From: a virus
Length of the DNA: 39,830 nt
Strand: one strand, 5' to 3'
Virus record (IMG/VR): IMGVR_UViG_3300030406_002347
Location: 1-39,830 of that record
Numbering within the stretch: position 1 is the stretch's first letter; each line of letters begins with the position of its first letter. A program made the position numbers and the translations under genes. Below the pieces are notes generated by a model. The model made no database searches. It was not told the DNA's origin and saw only the letters and a program-made list of their open reading frames with translations. Below are positions 15,545-25,965 of the stretch, piece by piece.

Positions 15545-16424
15545 AGGATCAGCACCAGTAGAAACAAAGAGAGAGGTTGTACAAACTAACCTCCCTGACT
15601 TCATAAGACCTTATTTTGAAAGGCTTGTGCAGAGAACAGAAGCCGAATCACAAAGAGATTACGAGCCATATAGTGGTCAGAGACTTGCTGATCCATCACA
15701 AGACTTACTAACATCAGAGCAACAGGTAAGAGACATAGTAGGTGCAGGTCTACCTGGTTTAGACAAAGCTATGGGCAGAGTAGAGCAGTCGTTAGACTTT
15801 CAGCCACGCCAGTTTACAGGTGAAGAAGTAGACAAATATATGTCTCCGTATATGGATGCTGTTGTTGCACGACAAAAAGAGGGTGCAACTGAGGATTATC
15901 TGGCATCCTTACCGAAGGGGGCAGCGCAGGCTATATCAGCAGGAGCCTTTGGTGGCTCTAGGCAAGGCGTACAACAAGGTATAGCACAAAGTAAATATCT
16001 GGATAGATTGGCAGATATAGAGGCTACAGGTAGACAGAAAGCATTTGATCAAGCTGCCAGTGCGTTTCAAGCTGATAGAGCTGCCGATGTTGATGCACAA
16101 CGTCTTGGTTTAGGTGCAGCAGGACAACTAGCAGGATTGGCTACACGAGCTAGGGCAGGTGATATTGAGGCAGCGAGACTTATGGAATCAATAGGTAAGG
16201 CACAAATGGCTAGAGATCAGGCATCACTAGACATGGGATATCAGGACTTCCTAAGACAGCAAGGTTATCCTGCCGAAAAACTAGGACTATTCTCTTCTAT
16301 TTTAAGAGGTATACCGATACAGCCATCCAGAACGGCTGTGCAATATCAAGCTACTAACCCACTAAAAGACATAATAGGAACTGGTATATCAGCTCTTGGT
16401 GCGTACAAAGGAATGGGTTACTAA
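15537..16424 (+). CDS. Virion structural protein, unknown role
   Basis: 295 aa with 'YMSPYMDAVVARQKEG' around residue 102 and long helical Ala/Gln/Arg-rich stretches (residues about 130-250) including 'GAFGGSRQGVQQGIAQSKYL'. I recognise the 'YMSPYM' region from proteins of marine podovirus virion modules. It overlaps both neighbours. Probably an internal virion or tail component; no enzyme motif. Confidence 0.6.
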   Translation: MGKGSAPVETKREVVQTNLPDFIRPYFERLVQRTEAESQRDYEPYSGQRLADPSQDLLTSEQQVRDIVGAGLPGLDKAMGRVEQSLDFQPRQFTGEEVDKYMSPYMDAVVARQKEGATEDYLASLPKGAAQAISAGAFGGSRQGVQQGIAQSKYLDRLADIEATGRQKAFDQAASAFQADRAADVDAQRLGLGAAGQLAGLATRARAGDIEAARLMESIGKAQMARDQASLDMGYQDFLRQQGYPAEKLGLFSSILRGIPIQPSRTAVQYQATNPLKDIIGTGISALGAYKGMGY

Positions 16425-18709
16425 TGCTTGATGTTTTAGAGGTACAAGACAAACTCAAGAACTTCTCTCAAGAGCAACTTCTTAGAGAAATGCAGATGCC
16501 AACTGGCAGTGTGCCACAGTTCCTTGTTCTTTCAGAGTTAAACAGAAGACGCACCATGTCTCAGGACATGGAAAAGCAGAAGATGGCTGATCAACCTACA
16601 GTAAAAGAAGAAGTCGTGGCAGCCTCTGGTATGCCCATGCCAGAAACATCTATGTTGGCACAGCAAATGGCTCCACAAACGTCTATGTCAGAGAATACAG
16701 GCATAGCTGCCATGATGCCAAAAGAATTACCAAGTGAAGAAGAGCCTATGAAGATGAGTTTTGGTGGTCTACTTATGGGTTCAAGAATGCTTAATGAAAT
16801 GGCAGCACCGTTAGCAAGCAGGATTACTCCAAGACCAGGATTAGGAACTAGACAAGTCACTGACATGGAATATCGTCCTCTTCCTAATGAGAGATTAAAT
16901 TTACCACAGATCGCTAGACAAGGCTACAGTGGAGGTTTAGGTGGTTTAGGTTCAGATATAATGAGTAGAGTTAGTGACAAAAGCAGGGGTGATGTAGACA
17001 ACTTTTTAGGTGAAGTAGAGGGCATGGCAGAGGAAAGATTTGATATAGACCTAGCCCCACAGCAAAGACAGATAGGAATAGGTGGTAAAGGTCAGCTAAC
17101 ACGAAGAGCTATGCCTGCCATGCCATTTGCCATGAATGAAGGTGGTCCTATTAAGGCTCAAGGTGGTATGTTTGCTGATATAAGTGGTGCTATAGGAAGT
17201 GCTGATGCTCCTAGTTTTTCAATGCCTCCTGCATTTGCCAGTATATACAATTATGCCAAGACTGTACTTGGATTAGATGACGAGTTAGCCAGAGATGTTG
17301 CTAATAAGACAATAGAACAAGGAAACATAGATAAATCACAGCTTGGTATGTTCTCAGCTAAACCATTTGGGAGTGTAGAAGAAAGGCTATCTGGAGATGA
17401 TAGATTGGCACAAAGAAAAGCCTTAGATACGTTTACAGGTGGTGCAGAAATGAATAGGCTTGTTGATCAACTTAGTAAACCACAAGCACAAGATGGCAAG
17501 ACAGAGGTACAAGATGTCGAGGGTGTCGCTGATTTAGATTTAACACAAGTTAATCCTCTTTTTTCAGCAAAGCCTTTTGGCACAGTAGATCAAAGAATGT
17601 CTGGTGTTAATAACGCTCTTGCACAGAGAAAAGCATTGGATAACTTTACAGGTGGCGCAGAGATGAGCGATTTAGTAAATCGGCTAGGTAAATCTCAAAA
17701 AGTATTACCAGAAAATCCATATGCTGATGACATAAAACAAATGACTGATATGGGTGTTGGCAGTAGTGTTGCGTCTATGGATAAGGGTTTTAAGGCTGTT
17801 GGTGATTATCTCATGGAAGATAAATTTGCAGATGTAAGACAAGCTGAGGATGCTGAAAGAACTAGAAAAGCTCTTGAAGTATTTAGTGGTGGCAAAGAGA
17901 TGGATGATCTCGTTAACAGAATGCAAAACGAAGAGAAAATGAAAGAAGCATTCAGATTTGGAAGAGGTTCTCCTTTTAAGGCAGAAGAAGCTGAAAGAAC
18001 TAAGCAAGCATTTGAAAACTTCACTGGTGGTGAAGAGATGGACAAGCTCGTTGATAAAATGCAGACAGACAAGACAAAGAAGACTGATTCTGACAGTGCA
18101 GGAGCATTAGGTGGTTTTGGAGCAACGAGTGGTGCATTATCAGAGTTAGAAGCAGAGATAGACAAGCTAAGAGCCGATAGAAAGAAAGGCAGAGAGTCAG
18201 ACAAGTGGTTTGCTCTTGCTGAAGTTGGTCTAGGTATGTTGGCATCTCAAAGTCCTACGTTAGCAGGTGCATTAGGTGAAGGTGGGCTGAGAGGTCTAAA
18301 GAGCTTCAGAGAAGGCAAGAAAGAGTATGACAAGGATATGCTTAGTTATCTCACAACCAAGGCAAGTATACAGAAGACCAGAGGTGAGTTAGGTCTTAAA
18401 TCACAGCTATACAAGAAACAGATAGAGGCTTTGAAGAATAAAGGTGCATCAGGAACTTATGGCATAAAAGAAGCTAAAGATGATTTAAACAACACAAATC
18501 AGCGTATAGCTAAACTTCTTGAATTATCTACAGACCCTCAAAGACAAATTGGCTCTGACTCTGAGTCTAAAGCAGAGATTGATAGACAGCTTAAAAATTT
18601 ACTCGCAGAAAAAGCAGCAGCAGAAGTTTATCTAAGAAGTATAGGAGCAAATGTGCCTTTTAGTTTTACAGGAAATCAAACCACCGTACCCAACTTGGCT
18701 GATGAGTAA
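16424..18709 (+). CDS. Virion protein with four-fold internal repeat
   Basis: 761 aa. It opens with a short helical domain (LDVLEVQDKLKNFSQEQLLREMQMP). Residues about 110-245 are Met/Gly-rich. A short helical block 'SIYNYAKTVLGLDDELARDV' follows at about 275. From about 310 to 552 come four copies of a unit with core 'RKALD.FTGGAEM..LV..L'. The C-terminus is a long coiled coil (residues about 570-720). Its place directly upstream of the giant protein suggests an internal or ejection protein. Function unknown; the repeat is described separately. Confidence 0.6.
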   Translation: MLDVLEVQDKLKNFSQEQLLREMQMPTGSVPQFLVLSELNRRRTMSQDMEKQKMADQPTVKEEVVAASGMPMPETSMLAQQMAPQTSMSENTGIAAMMPKELPSEEEPMKMSFGGLLMGSRMLNEMAAPLASRITPRPGLGTRQVTDMEYRPLPNERLNLPQIARQGYSGGLGGLGSDIMSRVSDKSRGDVDNFLGEVEGMAEERFDIDLAPQQRQIGIGGKGQLTRRAMPAMPFAMNEGGPIKAQGGMFADISGAIGSADAPSFSMPPAFASIYNYAKTVLGLDDELARDVANKTIEQGNIDKSQLGMFSAKPFGSVEERLSGDDRLAQRKALDTFTGGAEMNRLVDQLSKPQAQDGKTEVQDVEGVADLDLTQVNPLFSAKPFGTVDQRMSGVNNALAQRKALDNFTGGAEMSDLVNRLGKSQKVLPENPYADDIKQMTDMGVGSSVASMDKGFKAVGDYLMEDKFADVRQAEDAERTRKALEVFSGGKEMDDLVNRMQNEEKMKEAFRFGRGSPFKAEEAERTKQAFENFTGGEEMDKLVDKMQTDKTKKTDSDSAGALGGFGATSGALSELEAEIDKLRADRKKGRESDKWFALAEVGLGMLASQSPTLAGALGEGGLRGLKSFREGKKEYDKDMLSYLTTKASIQKTRGELGLKSQLYKKQIEALKNKGASGTYGIKEAKDDLNNTNQRIAKLLELSTDPQRQIGSDSESKAEIDRQLKNLLAEKAAAEVYLRSIGANVPFSFTGNQTTVPNLADE
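17351..18079 (+). repeat. Four tandem protein-coding repeats
   Basis: Four related units encode residues about 310-352, 380-424, 470-505 and 518-552 of the 761-aa protein. Units 1 and 2 both begin FSAKPFG and carry 'LAQRKALDTFTGGAEMN' or its near twin. Units 3 and 4 have lost the FSAKPFG half but keep 'ERTRKALEVFSGGKEMDDLV' and a close relative. DNA between units differs in length and sequence, so this is an old duplication series shaped by selection on the GG.EM..LV core. Confidence 0.7.
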
Positions 18710-18711
18710 AA

Positions 18712-21700
18712 ATGGGCGTTATAGTTGTCCAAGACCCACAAACTGGCACACCATATCAAGTTCAAATATCTGGTGATACACCCACCGATACTGAACGACA
18801 AAGAATACTTGAGTACATAAATCAACAAAGACAGCCAGTACAAGCACCTGTAGAACCAACTGATGATAAGTCAGGTACTGCGTTAGGTCGTGGTGCTAGT
18901 GTTGGTATAGATGTGCTGCAGCAGATGTATGGTAGTGCATTGGAAGGTGTTGGTAAGGTTACTGGCATAGAAGGTCTTCGAGACTATGGTGCGTCTGTTG
19001 TCGAGGCAAATCAAGAACAGATAGAAGAAAAACAAAAGGCTTTTACACAAAGGCAAGATGTAGGTAGCGTTGGTGATGCCTTTAGTTTCTATGGTGAAAC
19101 GCTAGGTCAGAACTTACCACAGCTAGGTACATCCATAGGTGCAGGATTGGCTACACAAGCTCTCCTTCCATTTGCACCAGGGGTTGGGTTTCTTGTTGGT
19201 GCATTGGCATCTAACATACCTTTCTTCTACGGCTCACACAGAGAGAGACAAAAAGAAGCCATAGAGCAAGGCAAGAGAACAGAGTTAGACGAAGGTACAG
19301 CCTTTATGTACTCTCTCCCTGCTGCTGCCTTGGACACAGTTGTTGATAAATTCTTGGTGGGTCTTAAACCATTAGGTCTAGGCATAAACAAGGGAGCATT
19401 GGCTCCATCTGTGGGTGGATTGTTTACTCGTACAGCCAAGGGAGCCACGGCAGGTGCTGCAACGGAGATACCTACAGAGATAGGTCAACAGCTTATAGAA
19501 CGCTATCAAGCAGGGCTACCCATAGATGATGACGATGCTATCAAGGAATACATTGATGTAGCTATAGCAGCAGGTCTTGTTGGTGGTACAGTCAGAGGTA
19601 CAACCAATGCCTTGACAGGTAAAGGTAAGGCAGCTCTAGCAAAAGAAGAGTTAGACAAGGATATAGAAGCTGAGGGTCTTCAAGCCAAAGAGATGGCTGA
19701 GACACAGAAAAAGAACCTTGATAGAGGTTTGGGTGAGCCTGATCCCTTGCAGATAGGCGTTGAGGAAGACAAGTTAACCACTCAGCCTTTGAACCCAACA
19801 CAAGAAAAGATAGCCACTACAAAGGCAGCTACCGAATCACAAACTCCTTTTAGAGAAATCATAATAAAAGATGAGTTAACTGATAGTGAGCAGAATATCC
19901 TCTTACAGCAAAGACAAGCCAAAGGTATAGATTTAAGAAATCCTAACACCACCATAGGTGAGTTAGAAGCTCTTGTAGAACCCTCTGTTCCTAACATTAC
20001 AGAAAAATACAAGAAGCTACTGAAACCAAATCTTTCTACACTGCCCAGTCATTCTCTTAACTTTGTACAGAATCACTCTGAAAGCCAGTATAACGCTGTG
20101 TCTGACTTCCTTAAAAACAAGGAGACAGGCACTTCCATAGAGAAAGACACTATTATCGACAAGATAAAAGATATTCTCGTTAAGGCTAAACAGACAGATG
20201 AAAACAATGTTGTCACTGATGAAACAGCAAGAAGCATATCAGATAAACTTGTTAAAGATGGCAAGATAACAAACATAAGAGATTTTAAGACAGACACATC
20301 ATCTTTTACCATAAACAGAGACACCTTCGAAGATGCACAAGAAAACGCCCTGAAGAGAGCAAGGCAACTTCTTGAGAATACAAGGCAAAACTATGAAAAA
20401 ACAGAGTTAAACATTCGCAGAGTTGAGCAAGATATGCCCATGCTAGGCAAGAAGAACGTGTTTAAAAACACGGCTAAGTTTAAGTCAAAAGATAGAAAGA
20501 TAAATCAGCTAAAGAAAGAAAATGCCAGAAACGTAGACGCTATAGAGAAACTTGGTAAAAGAGTGGACAGTCTCGTTGAGGCTAGAACACGACAGCAAAG
20601 AGGTATATCCCCACCACCAAACACAATAGAACAAGTCAACACTGATCAGATGGATGCCAATCAATCCAGAGTTAATATTGAGAAAGCTGCTGTGGATGAG
20701 TTTAAGCAGAAAGAGTTATACAAAATAAAAAGAAATGGTGTCGTAAACAAACTGAAAGAATATCTTGGCACTCTAGGTTTGTCTGATGTAGCTCTAGTTG
20801 CTGAAAACACTATAGGTGGTCAAGGCAAAGATTTATCTCAGAAAGATTATGTTGTTGAAGGTGAGTTCAGTGAAAAGGATAGCAAGAGAGTTATAGCTAT
20901 AGCTATGGAGTTGTACGATCCTAATCTAACTCCACAGCAATATGAAAGAAAATTAAAAGCCGTTTTAAATCATGAAGTTATACACGCTGTTAAAAGTCTT
21001 GGATTGTTTACTGATTCTGAGTACAAGATTCTTGTAAAGGCAGCTACAGAAAGAAATTATGTATTTAAGGATGGCAAGAAACTTCTCAAGAGAAACTATA
21101 CCTATCTTGATAGAGCCAAGAGGCTATATCCTGATTTAGATCAAAGTGGTGTAGAAGAGGAGGCTATAGCTGAGTTATTTCGTGATGCTATGGATGGCAA
21201 GATTAAACTTGCAGGAAAGCCAAGAACACTACTACAACGATTTAAAGACTTCTTTAAGTCTATATTCAAGGCACACTCTGATAACGGCTTTAGGTCTGTT
21301 GATGATATATTTGATGGCATAAAGAGTGGTAAAGTAGGAAAGAGAGAAAGAAGCACAGAAAGAGAGTATCTCAATACAAAAGAATCACCTGTTGCACAAA
21401 AAAATGTATCAGAAAAAACTGGCAAACAAGCATCATTGAGAGATTTAATAGATGGCAATACATCTATTTTAACAATGAGCGATGCAGAGTGGAAAACTTA
21501 TAATCCTTCTGATCCAAAAGCCACAAATAAACTATCTGATCTAGGCATAGATAACAAAGCATACAATTCATCTGATGAGATAACATACAGGTCACTATCA
21601 GTAATAAGAAACCTATCACCTGAGAAATTAAAGAAACTAGCAGGGTTTGAAAATTTTAAGATGCCAAATGTAGAGGAGAAAACAAAACAATCGAGAATTG

Positions 21701-24700
21701 TTTTTCAAGATACTCCTGATTGGTTTAAAGAAACACCTGTTAATATGGACATCAAGCCTGAAGACGCTCAGAAAACACAGATAACCACAACAACGTCAAC
21801 TTATGAAAAAGCATTTAGCATTTTGCCAGAGGGTAAAACTTTGGATTATGGAGCAGGTAAGGGATTAAGTTCTACGATAGCTGAAGTTGATACCTACGAG
21901 CCTTTCCCAGATGAAACATTCAACCCTGACTTTAGTGACACTTCTGATATACCAAGTAACTCTTATGACAATGTTGTTAATCTTAATGTTCTTAATGTTG
22001 TAACTCCGAATGTTAGAGATGGCATTGTTTCTGAGATAGGGAGGGTTATGAAGGTTGGTGGTAGAGGCATTATAACCACCAGAGGTAGAGATATATTTGG
22101 CTCTAAAGTATCACCTGTAAAAGGTATGCTAGGCAAGGAGCCTATGTCTGTAATAACAAGCAGAGGAACATATCAAAAAGGATTTAAGCAAACTGAATTA
22201 AGAGATTATGTGCAAAATATTTTAGGTGACTCTTTTACAGTAACACCATTAGAGCTTGGCGCAGCAGGTGTAGAGATAGTTAAAAACTCAGATGTAGAAA
22301 CAATAGATGCAGTAACTCCTAAAAAAGAAGCAAGAGCTATAAGAGATGACATAGTTCCAGATACACCAACATTATTTGACATCGCTCCACAAGAAGACAT
22401 GGAGAAGCTATCTAATGTCATGGATAGCATGGAGAAACAGGTTGTAACACCAAGAGTTAAATACTCTCGAAGAGCAGTTAAGCCTGCTGATCCTGAGATT
22501 ATGCGAGAGATACCCATAGATTTTACCAAGGCTCCTGACACCTACAAGAGGCAGCTAAGTGAGAGTATGCTGAGATATGCCTATGGATATGTAAGAGAGA
22601 CAAATGGTAATGTTATACCGATTACCTTCAAGGAAGGTGATAATGTTGTATTAGAAGATGGTCGTGAGGGTGGTTATGGTGCATGGCACATTACAAGTCG
22701 TGGTCATGACATAGAGCTTCGAGAAGCTACAAAGCAAGAGCCAGACAGGGTTATATACACCATGCTTAGAAAGATGGTCGAGCAAGAGTATGGTAATGGT
22801 CAACCTGGTACTATAGTCATAGAGCCATCAACACGAGGTAATGACTTTGATATCACATGGGCAAACAATAGACCCAAGAAGTACCCACCCATAAAGCTAT
22901 CACTTATGTATCAGGCTCCTACAGAGACAAGGAGAGCCATGTACACGGTGCGAACTGCTTTTCCACAGGAAACTGCCAAGAGAAGCATAAAACGCTTCAG
23001 TGCCGTTCCTACAGGCACTCAGCCTACATTTGGTGATATAACAACCGAAGCAGGGAATGACATCACTTACACTGATTCTCTACAGTTTATCGAAAAGATT
23101 ATACGAGGTGGTACGTTAGGATTTGCATCAAAGCAGAAATCAAGAGAGTTAGCCGAATCATTTGTCAGGAAGTTCCAAGACAGCATGATACCTGTAGGGA
23201 TTATGTTAGATGAGCTGAGAGCCAAAGGTCTAACAATAAAAGAAGCCTTCGATCCATACATGAAAGAAGTAAACTCTCATGGTATTGCAGGTAATCTCAT
23301 AAAGAATAACAAAGAGCAAAGGTTTGATCCTCTTAACATAGGTATAGATGGACTAGATGTTACCGATACTGACATAAGTAATGTTATAGCTGTATCAAAG
23401 AGAGATAACCCCACAAGAACAAGTTTTCTTGATGAACAAATAAAGGCAGGCAAGAACAAGAAGATGGCGTTCTTTGAAAGCTATCTCTACGCTAAACACG
23501 CTCAAGAAAGAAATGCGTATGTATTAGAAAAGACAAGCAGCGAGAAAAGTAAAATCGATTCTATAGAGAATGGTTCTGGTATGACTAACCAAGAATCACA
23601 AGCCATACTTAACTGGTTCGAGGGATATAGAAACATTAGAAAGGTTCGACAGCTTGATAGTCAGGTAAGAGGTATTGTCGATAATACTAATAATGTACGA
23701 CAAGAAGGTCAGTTGTCACCGATATTCGATATAGAAATAGACCCTGAGACTGGAAGAAAGAAAGAAACATTTCCTAACTATGTTCCTCTTCGTGGTTCTC
23801 TTGATGATGGTGATGAAACAACAGAGATAGTCAACAGAAAGCCAAGACAAACAAAGGGAAGAGAAGACCCAAGAATTACAGGGCGTAGCAAGTATGCAAC
23901 AGATATTGTTGGCAATCTTATATCCCAGAATATGTCAGCTATACGAAGAGCCGAACATAATAAGATTGGTTTGTCTATGCTAAAACTTATTGAAGAAGGT
24001 GGTGTAGCTGTACAGGAATACGCTGAAGTTATGGAAGTGACACCAGTTGTAAGAGCTGTAGATGGTCGAACAGGGGTTATAAGCAGCAGACCACAGACAC
24101 CACAAGAGATAGCTAACGATCCAAGTGTATTGATTGTAAAGAGATTTGATCCAGAGAAGTCCACAGAAACCAACAAGGTTGTAGAAGAAGTTGCTATACA
24201 GTTTACAGACCCAAGGATAGCAAAGGCTCTACGAGGTGATGGCGTGTTCTCACCAACAAACAGTGCAGGTGTGGTCAGAGGTGCAGCAAGAATAAACAGA
24301 TTCTTAGCATCTGTGAATACAAGCTATAACCCTGCGTTTATCATACCTAACTTCTCTCGTGACCTTATTACAGCATCGATAAACATAGCTCAGTACGATG
24401 TGCCAAATGTACAGCGTGATCTTATAAAGAACGTGCCTTCTGCCATGAGAGGTATCAAGAGAGCCGTGTTTAACAATGATACAACCTCTGAAGATGCCAA
24501 GATGTATCTGGAGTTTGTCGAAGCAGGTGGTCAAAACATTCTTAATCAGGTTACAACTCTTGCTGATCAAGTGTCTGATATACGCAATACTGTAGGTAAT
24601 ATATCTAAAAACCCTGTGATAAATAGTTTTAAGAAACTTGGTAGCTTCTTAGAAAACACAAACGTAGTTGCTGAAAACGCTATGCGTGTGGCTACATATA

Positions 24701-25965
24701 AAACCCTAAGACAAAAGGGATTCTCAAAAGAAAGAGCAGCACAAGCAGCTAGAAACGTAACAGTGAACTTTGCCAAGACTGGTGAGATAGGTCGGTTCAT
24801 AAACTCTTTTTATCTCTTCTACAATGCTTCTATACAAGGCACATTCGCAGCATTACAAGCTGCTACACGATCAAAGAAAGTTAGAGCTATGTGGGCAGGT
24901 CTTATAGCCTATGGTCTAATGCAAGACCAGTTGATGGCTGCTTTCTCTGATGAAGATGAAGATGGTAATCTCGTATACGACAAGATACCAGACTATGTAC
25001 TAGAGCATAACCTTATACTCCCTGATCTTCTTGAGATCACTGATAGATCAGTTATCAGCATACCATTCCCATATGGATTTAACATGGCTATGAACACAGG
25101 TCGTTCTTTAAGCCGATGGAGTAGAGGTGGATATACAGCAGGACAAGCAGCAAACAGTATGGAAGGCACACTATACGAAATCATAAATCCGTTTGGTGGC
25201 ACTGAGAGTTTCCTAAACTTTGTTATGCCAACTGTAGCCGATCCGTTTATCAGCATAGCACAGAACTATGACTATGCAGGTAGACCGATATACAAAGAGC
25301 CATCTCAGTTTGGCATAGGAAAGCCTGATAGCCAGTTGTACTGGAATAGTACCACAAACCTATCAAAGGGCATCACAGAGTTCTTAAATGAGATTACAGG
25401 GGGAAGTAAGGGTGTATCTGGTGTTATCGATGTCAACCCTGCTATCATGGACTTCTGGATTGAATACACTGTTGGTGGTTTGGGAAGGTTTGTAAACAAC
25501 GTGGGAGACTTGGCAGTTGGTGCTGTTGTTGGTGATCCTGATGGATTACTACAAAAAGGATTTACAGAAGATAATGTAAGACGACTTCCTGTAGCTCGTA
25601 AGTTTGTATACTCCGTATCAGAGCGAGAAGATGTTGGTGCGTTTGTTAAGAAGAGGGATAGAGTTCTTACAGCCTTGAATGAACTAAAAAGAACAGCCAA
25701 GCAAGGCGATAGAGAAGGCTATAAGAAAGCACAGAATAAATTTAAAGATGAACTGAAGATTGCAGGTCAGATTAAGAGTCTTGATAATGCTCGAAACAGA
25801 TTAATGCGACAGCGTAATCAGGTGCAGCAGAATGAAAAGATGGATAAAGATAGAAAACAAAAACTAATAGAACGATACAACGAAGGCATACAAGACATAG
25901 TAGCCAGAGCTAATATGGTAATGCGTGATATCGAAGTATCGTTCCTAGAGGATTTGTTAAACTAA
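18712..25965 (+). CDS. Giant polyvalent internal virion protein (2417 aa)
   Basis: Largest gene of the window. A helical N-terminus has hydrophobic Gly-rich stretches (about 135-175 and 280-300). A zincin-like motif HEVIH is at 754-758 with downstream Glu residues at 815-821 (EEEAIAELF). A methyltransferase-like domain has LDYGAGKG at 1044-1051. A possible PBECR-type nuclease segment (AWHITSRGH at 1324-1332) ends near 'TVRTAFP' at about 1415. 'NPAFIIPNFSRDLITASIN' at 1873 and the following helical region resemble LPD38. The C-terminal 100 residues are coiled coil. This architecture matches phage polyvalent proteins, which are packaged and injected to counter host defences; the role here is inferred. 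The first half of the LPD-like region and residues 350-650 have no recognised fold. Confidence 0.7.
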   Translation: MGVIVVQDPQTGTPYQVQISGDTPTDTERQRILEYINQQRQPVQAPVEPTDDKSGTALGRGASVGIDVLQQMYGSALEGVGKVTGIEGLRDYGASVVEANQEQIEEKQKAFTQRQDVGSVGDAFSFYGETLGQNLPQLGTSIGAGLATQALLPFAPGVGFLVGALASNIPFFYGSHRERQKEAIEQGKRTELDEGTAFMYSLPAAALDTVVDKFLVGLKPLGLGINKGALAPSVGGLFTRTAKGATAGAATEIPTEIGQQLIERYQAGLPIDDDDAIKEYIDVAIAAGLVGGTVRGTTNALTGKGKAALAKEELDKDIEAEGLQAKEMAETQKKNLDRGLGEPDPLQIGVEEDKLTTQPLNPTQEKIATTKAATESQTPFREIIIKDELTDSEQNILLQQRQAKGIDLRNPNTTIGELEALVEPSVPNITEKYKKLLKPNLSTLPSHSLNFVQNHSESQYNAVSDFLKNKETGTSIEKDTIIDKIKDILVKAKQTDENNVVTDETARSISDKLVKDGKITNIRDFKTDTSSFTINRDTFEDAQENALKRARQLLENTRQNYEKTELNIRRVEQDMPMLGKKNVFKNTAKFKSKDRKINQLKKENARNVDAIEKLGKRVDSLVEARTRQQRGISPPPNTIEQVNTDQMDANQSRVNIEKAAVDEFKQKELYKIKRNGVVNKLKEYLGTLGLSDVALVAENTIGGQGKDLSQKDYVVEGEFSEKDSKRVIAIAMELYDPNLTPQQYERKLKAVLNHEVIHAVKSLGLFTDSEYKILVKAATERNYVFKDGKKLLKRNYTYLDRAKRLYPDLDQSGVEEEAIAELFRDAMDGKIKLAGKPRTLLQRFKDFFKSIFKAHSDNGFRSVDDIFDGIKSGKVGKRERSTEREYLNTKESPVAQKNVSEKTGKQASLRDLIDGNTSILTMSDAEWKTYNPSDPKATNKLSDLGIDNKAYNSSDEITYRSLSVIRNLSPEKLKKLAGFENFKMPNVEEKTKQSRIVFQDTPDWFKETPVNMDIKPEDAQKTQITTTTSTYEKAFSILPEGKTLDYGAGKGLSSTIAEVDTYEPFPDETFNPDFSDTSDIPSNSYDNVVNLNVLNVVTPNVRDGIVSEIGRVMKVGGRGIITTRGRDIFGSKVSPVKGMLGKEPMSVITSRGTYQKGFKQTELRDYVQNILGDSFTVTPLELGAAGVEIVKNSDVETIDAVTPKKEARAIRDDIVPDTPTLFDIAPQEDMEKLSNVMDSMEKQVVTPRVKYSRRAVKPADPEIMREIPIDFTKAPDTYKRQLSESMLRYAYGYVRETNGNVIPITFKEGDNVVLEDGREGGYGAWHITSRGHDIELREATKQEPDRVIYTMLRKMVEQEYGNGQPGTIVIEPSTRGNDFDITWANNRPKKYPPIKLSLMYQAPTETRRAMYTVRTAFPQETAKRSIKRFSAVPTGTQPTFGDITTEAGNDITYTDSLQFIEKIIRGGTLGFASKQKSRELAESFVRKFQDSMIPVGIMLDELRAKGLTIKEAFDPYMKEVNSHGIAGNLIKNNKEQRFDPLNIGIDGLDVTDTDISNVIAVSKRDNPTRTSFLDEQIKAGKNKKMAFFESYLYAKHAQERNAYVLEKTSSEKSKIDSIENGSGMTNQESQAILNWFEGYRNIRKVRQLDSQVRGIVDNTNNVRQEGQLSPIFDIEIDPETGRKKETFPNYVPLRGSLDDGDETTEIVNRKPRQTKGREDPRITGRSKYATDIVGNLISQNMSAIRRAEHNKIGLSMLKLIEEGGVAVQEYAEVMEVTPVVRAVDGRTGVISSRPQTPQEIANDPSVLIVKRFDPEKSTETNKVVEEVAIQFTDPRIAKALRGDGVFSPTNSAGVVRGAARINRFLASVNTSYNPAFIIPNFSRDLITASINIAQYDVPNVQRDLIKNVPSAMRGIKRAVFNNDTTSEDAKMYLEFVEAGGQNILNQVTTLADQVSDIRNTVGNISKNPVINSFKKLGSFLENTNVVAENAMRVATYKTLRQKGFSKERAAQAARNVTVNFAKTGEIGRFINSFYLFYNASIQGTFAALQAATRSKKVRAMWAGLIAYGLMQDQLMAAFSDEDEDGNLVYDKIPDYVLEHNLILPDLLEITDRSVISIPFPYGFNMAMNTGRSLSRWSRGGYTAGQAANSMEGTLYEIINPFGGTESFLNFVMPTVADPFISIAQNYDYAGRPIYKEPSQFGIGKPDSQLYWNSTTNLSKGITEFLNEITGGSKGVSGVIDVNPAIMDFWIEYTVGGLGRFVNNVGDLAVGAVVGDPDGLLQKGFTEDNVRRLPVARKFVYSVSEREDVGAFVKKRDRVLTALNELKRTAKQGDREGYKKAQNKFKDELKIAGQIKSLDNARNRLMRQRNQVQQNEKMDKDRKQKLIERYNEGIQDIVARANMVMRDIEVSFLEDLLN

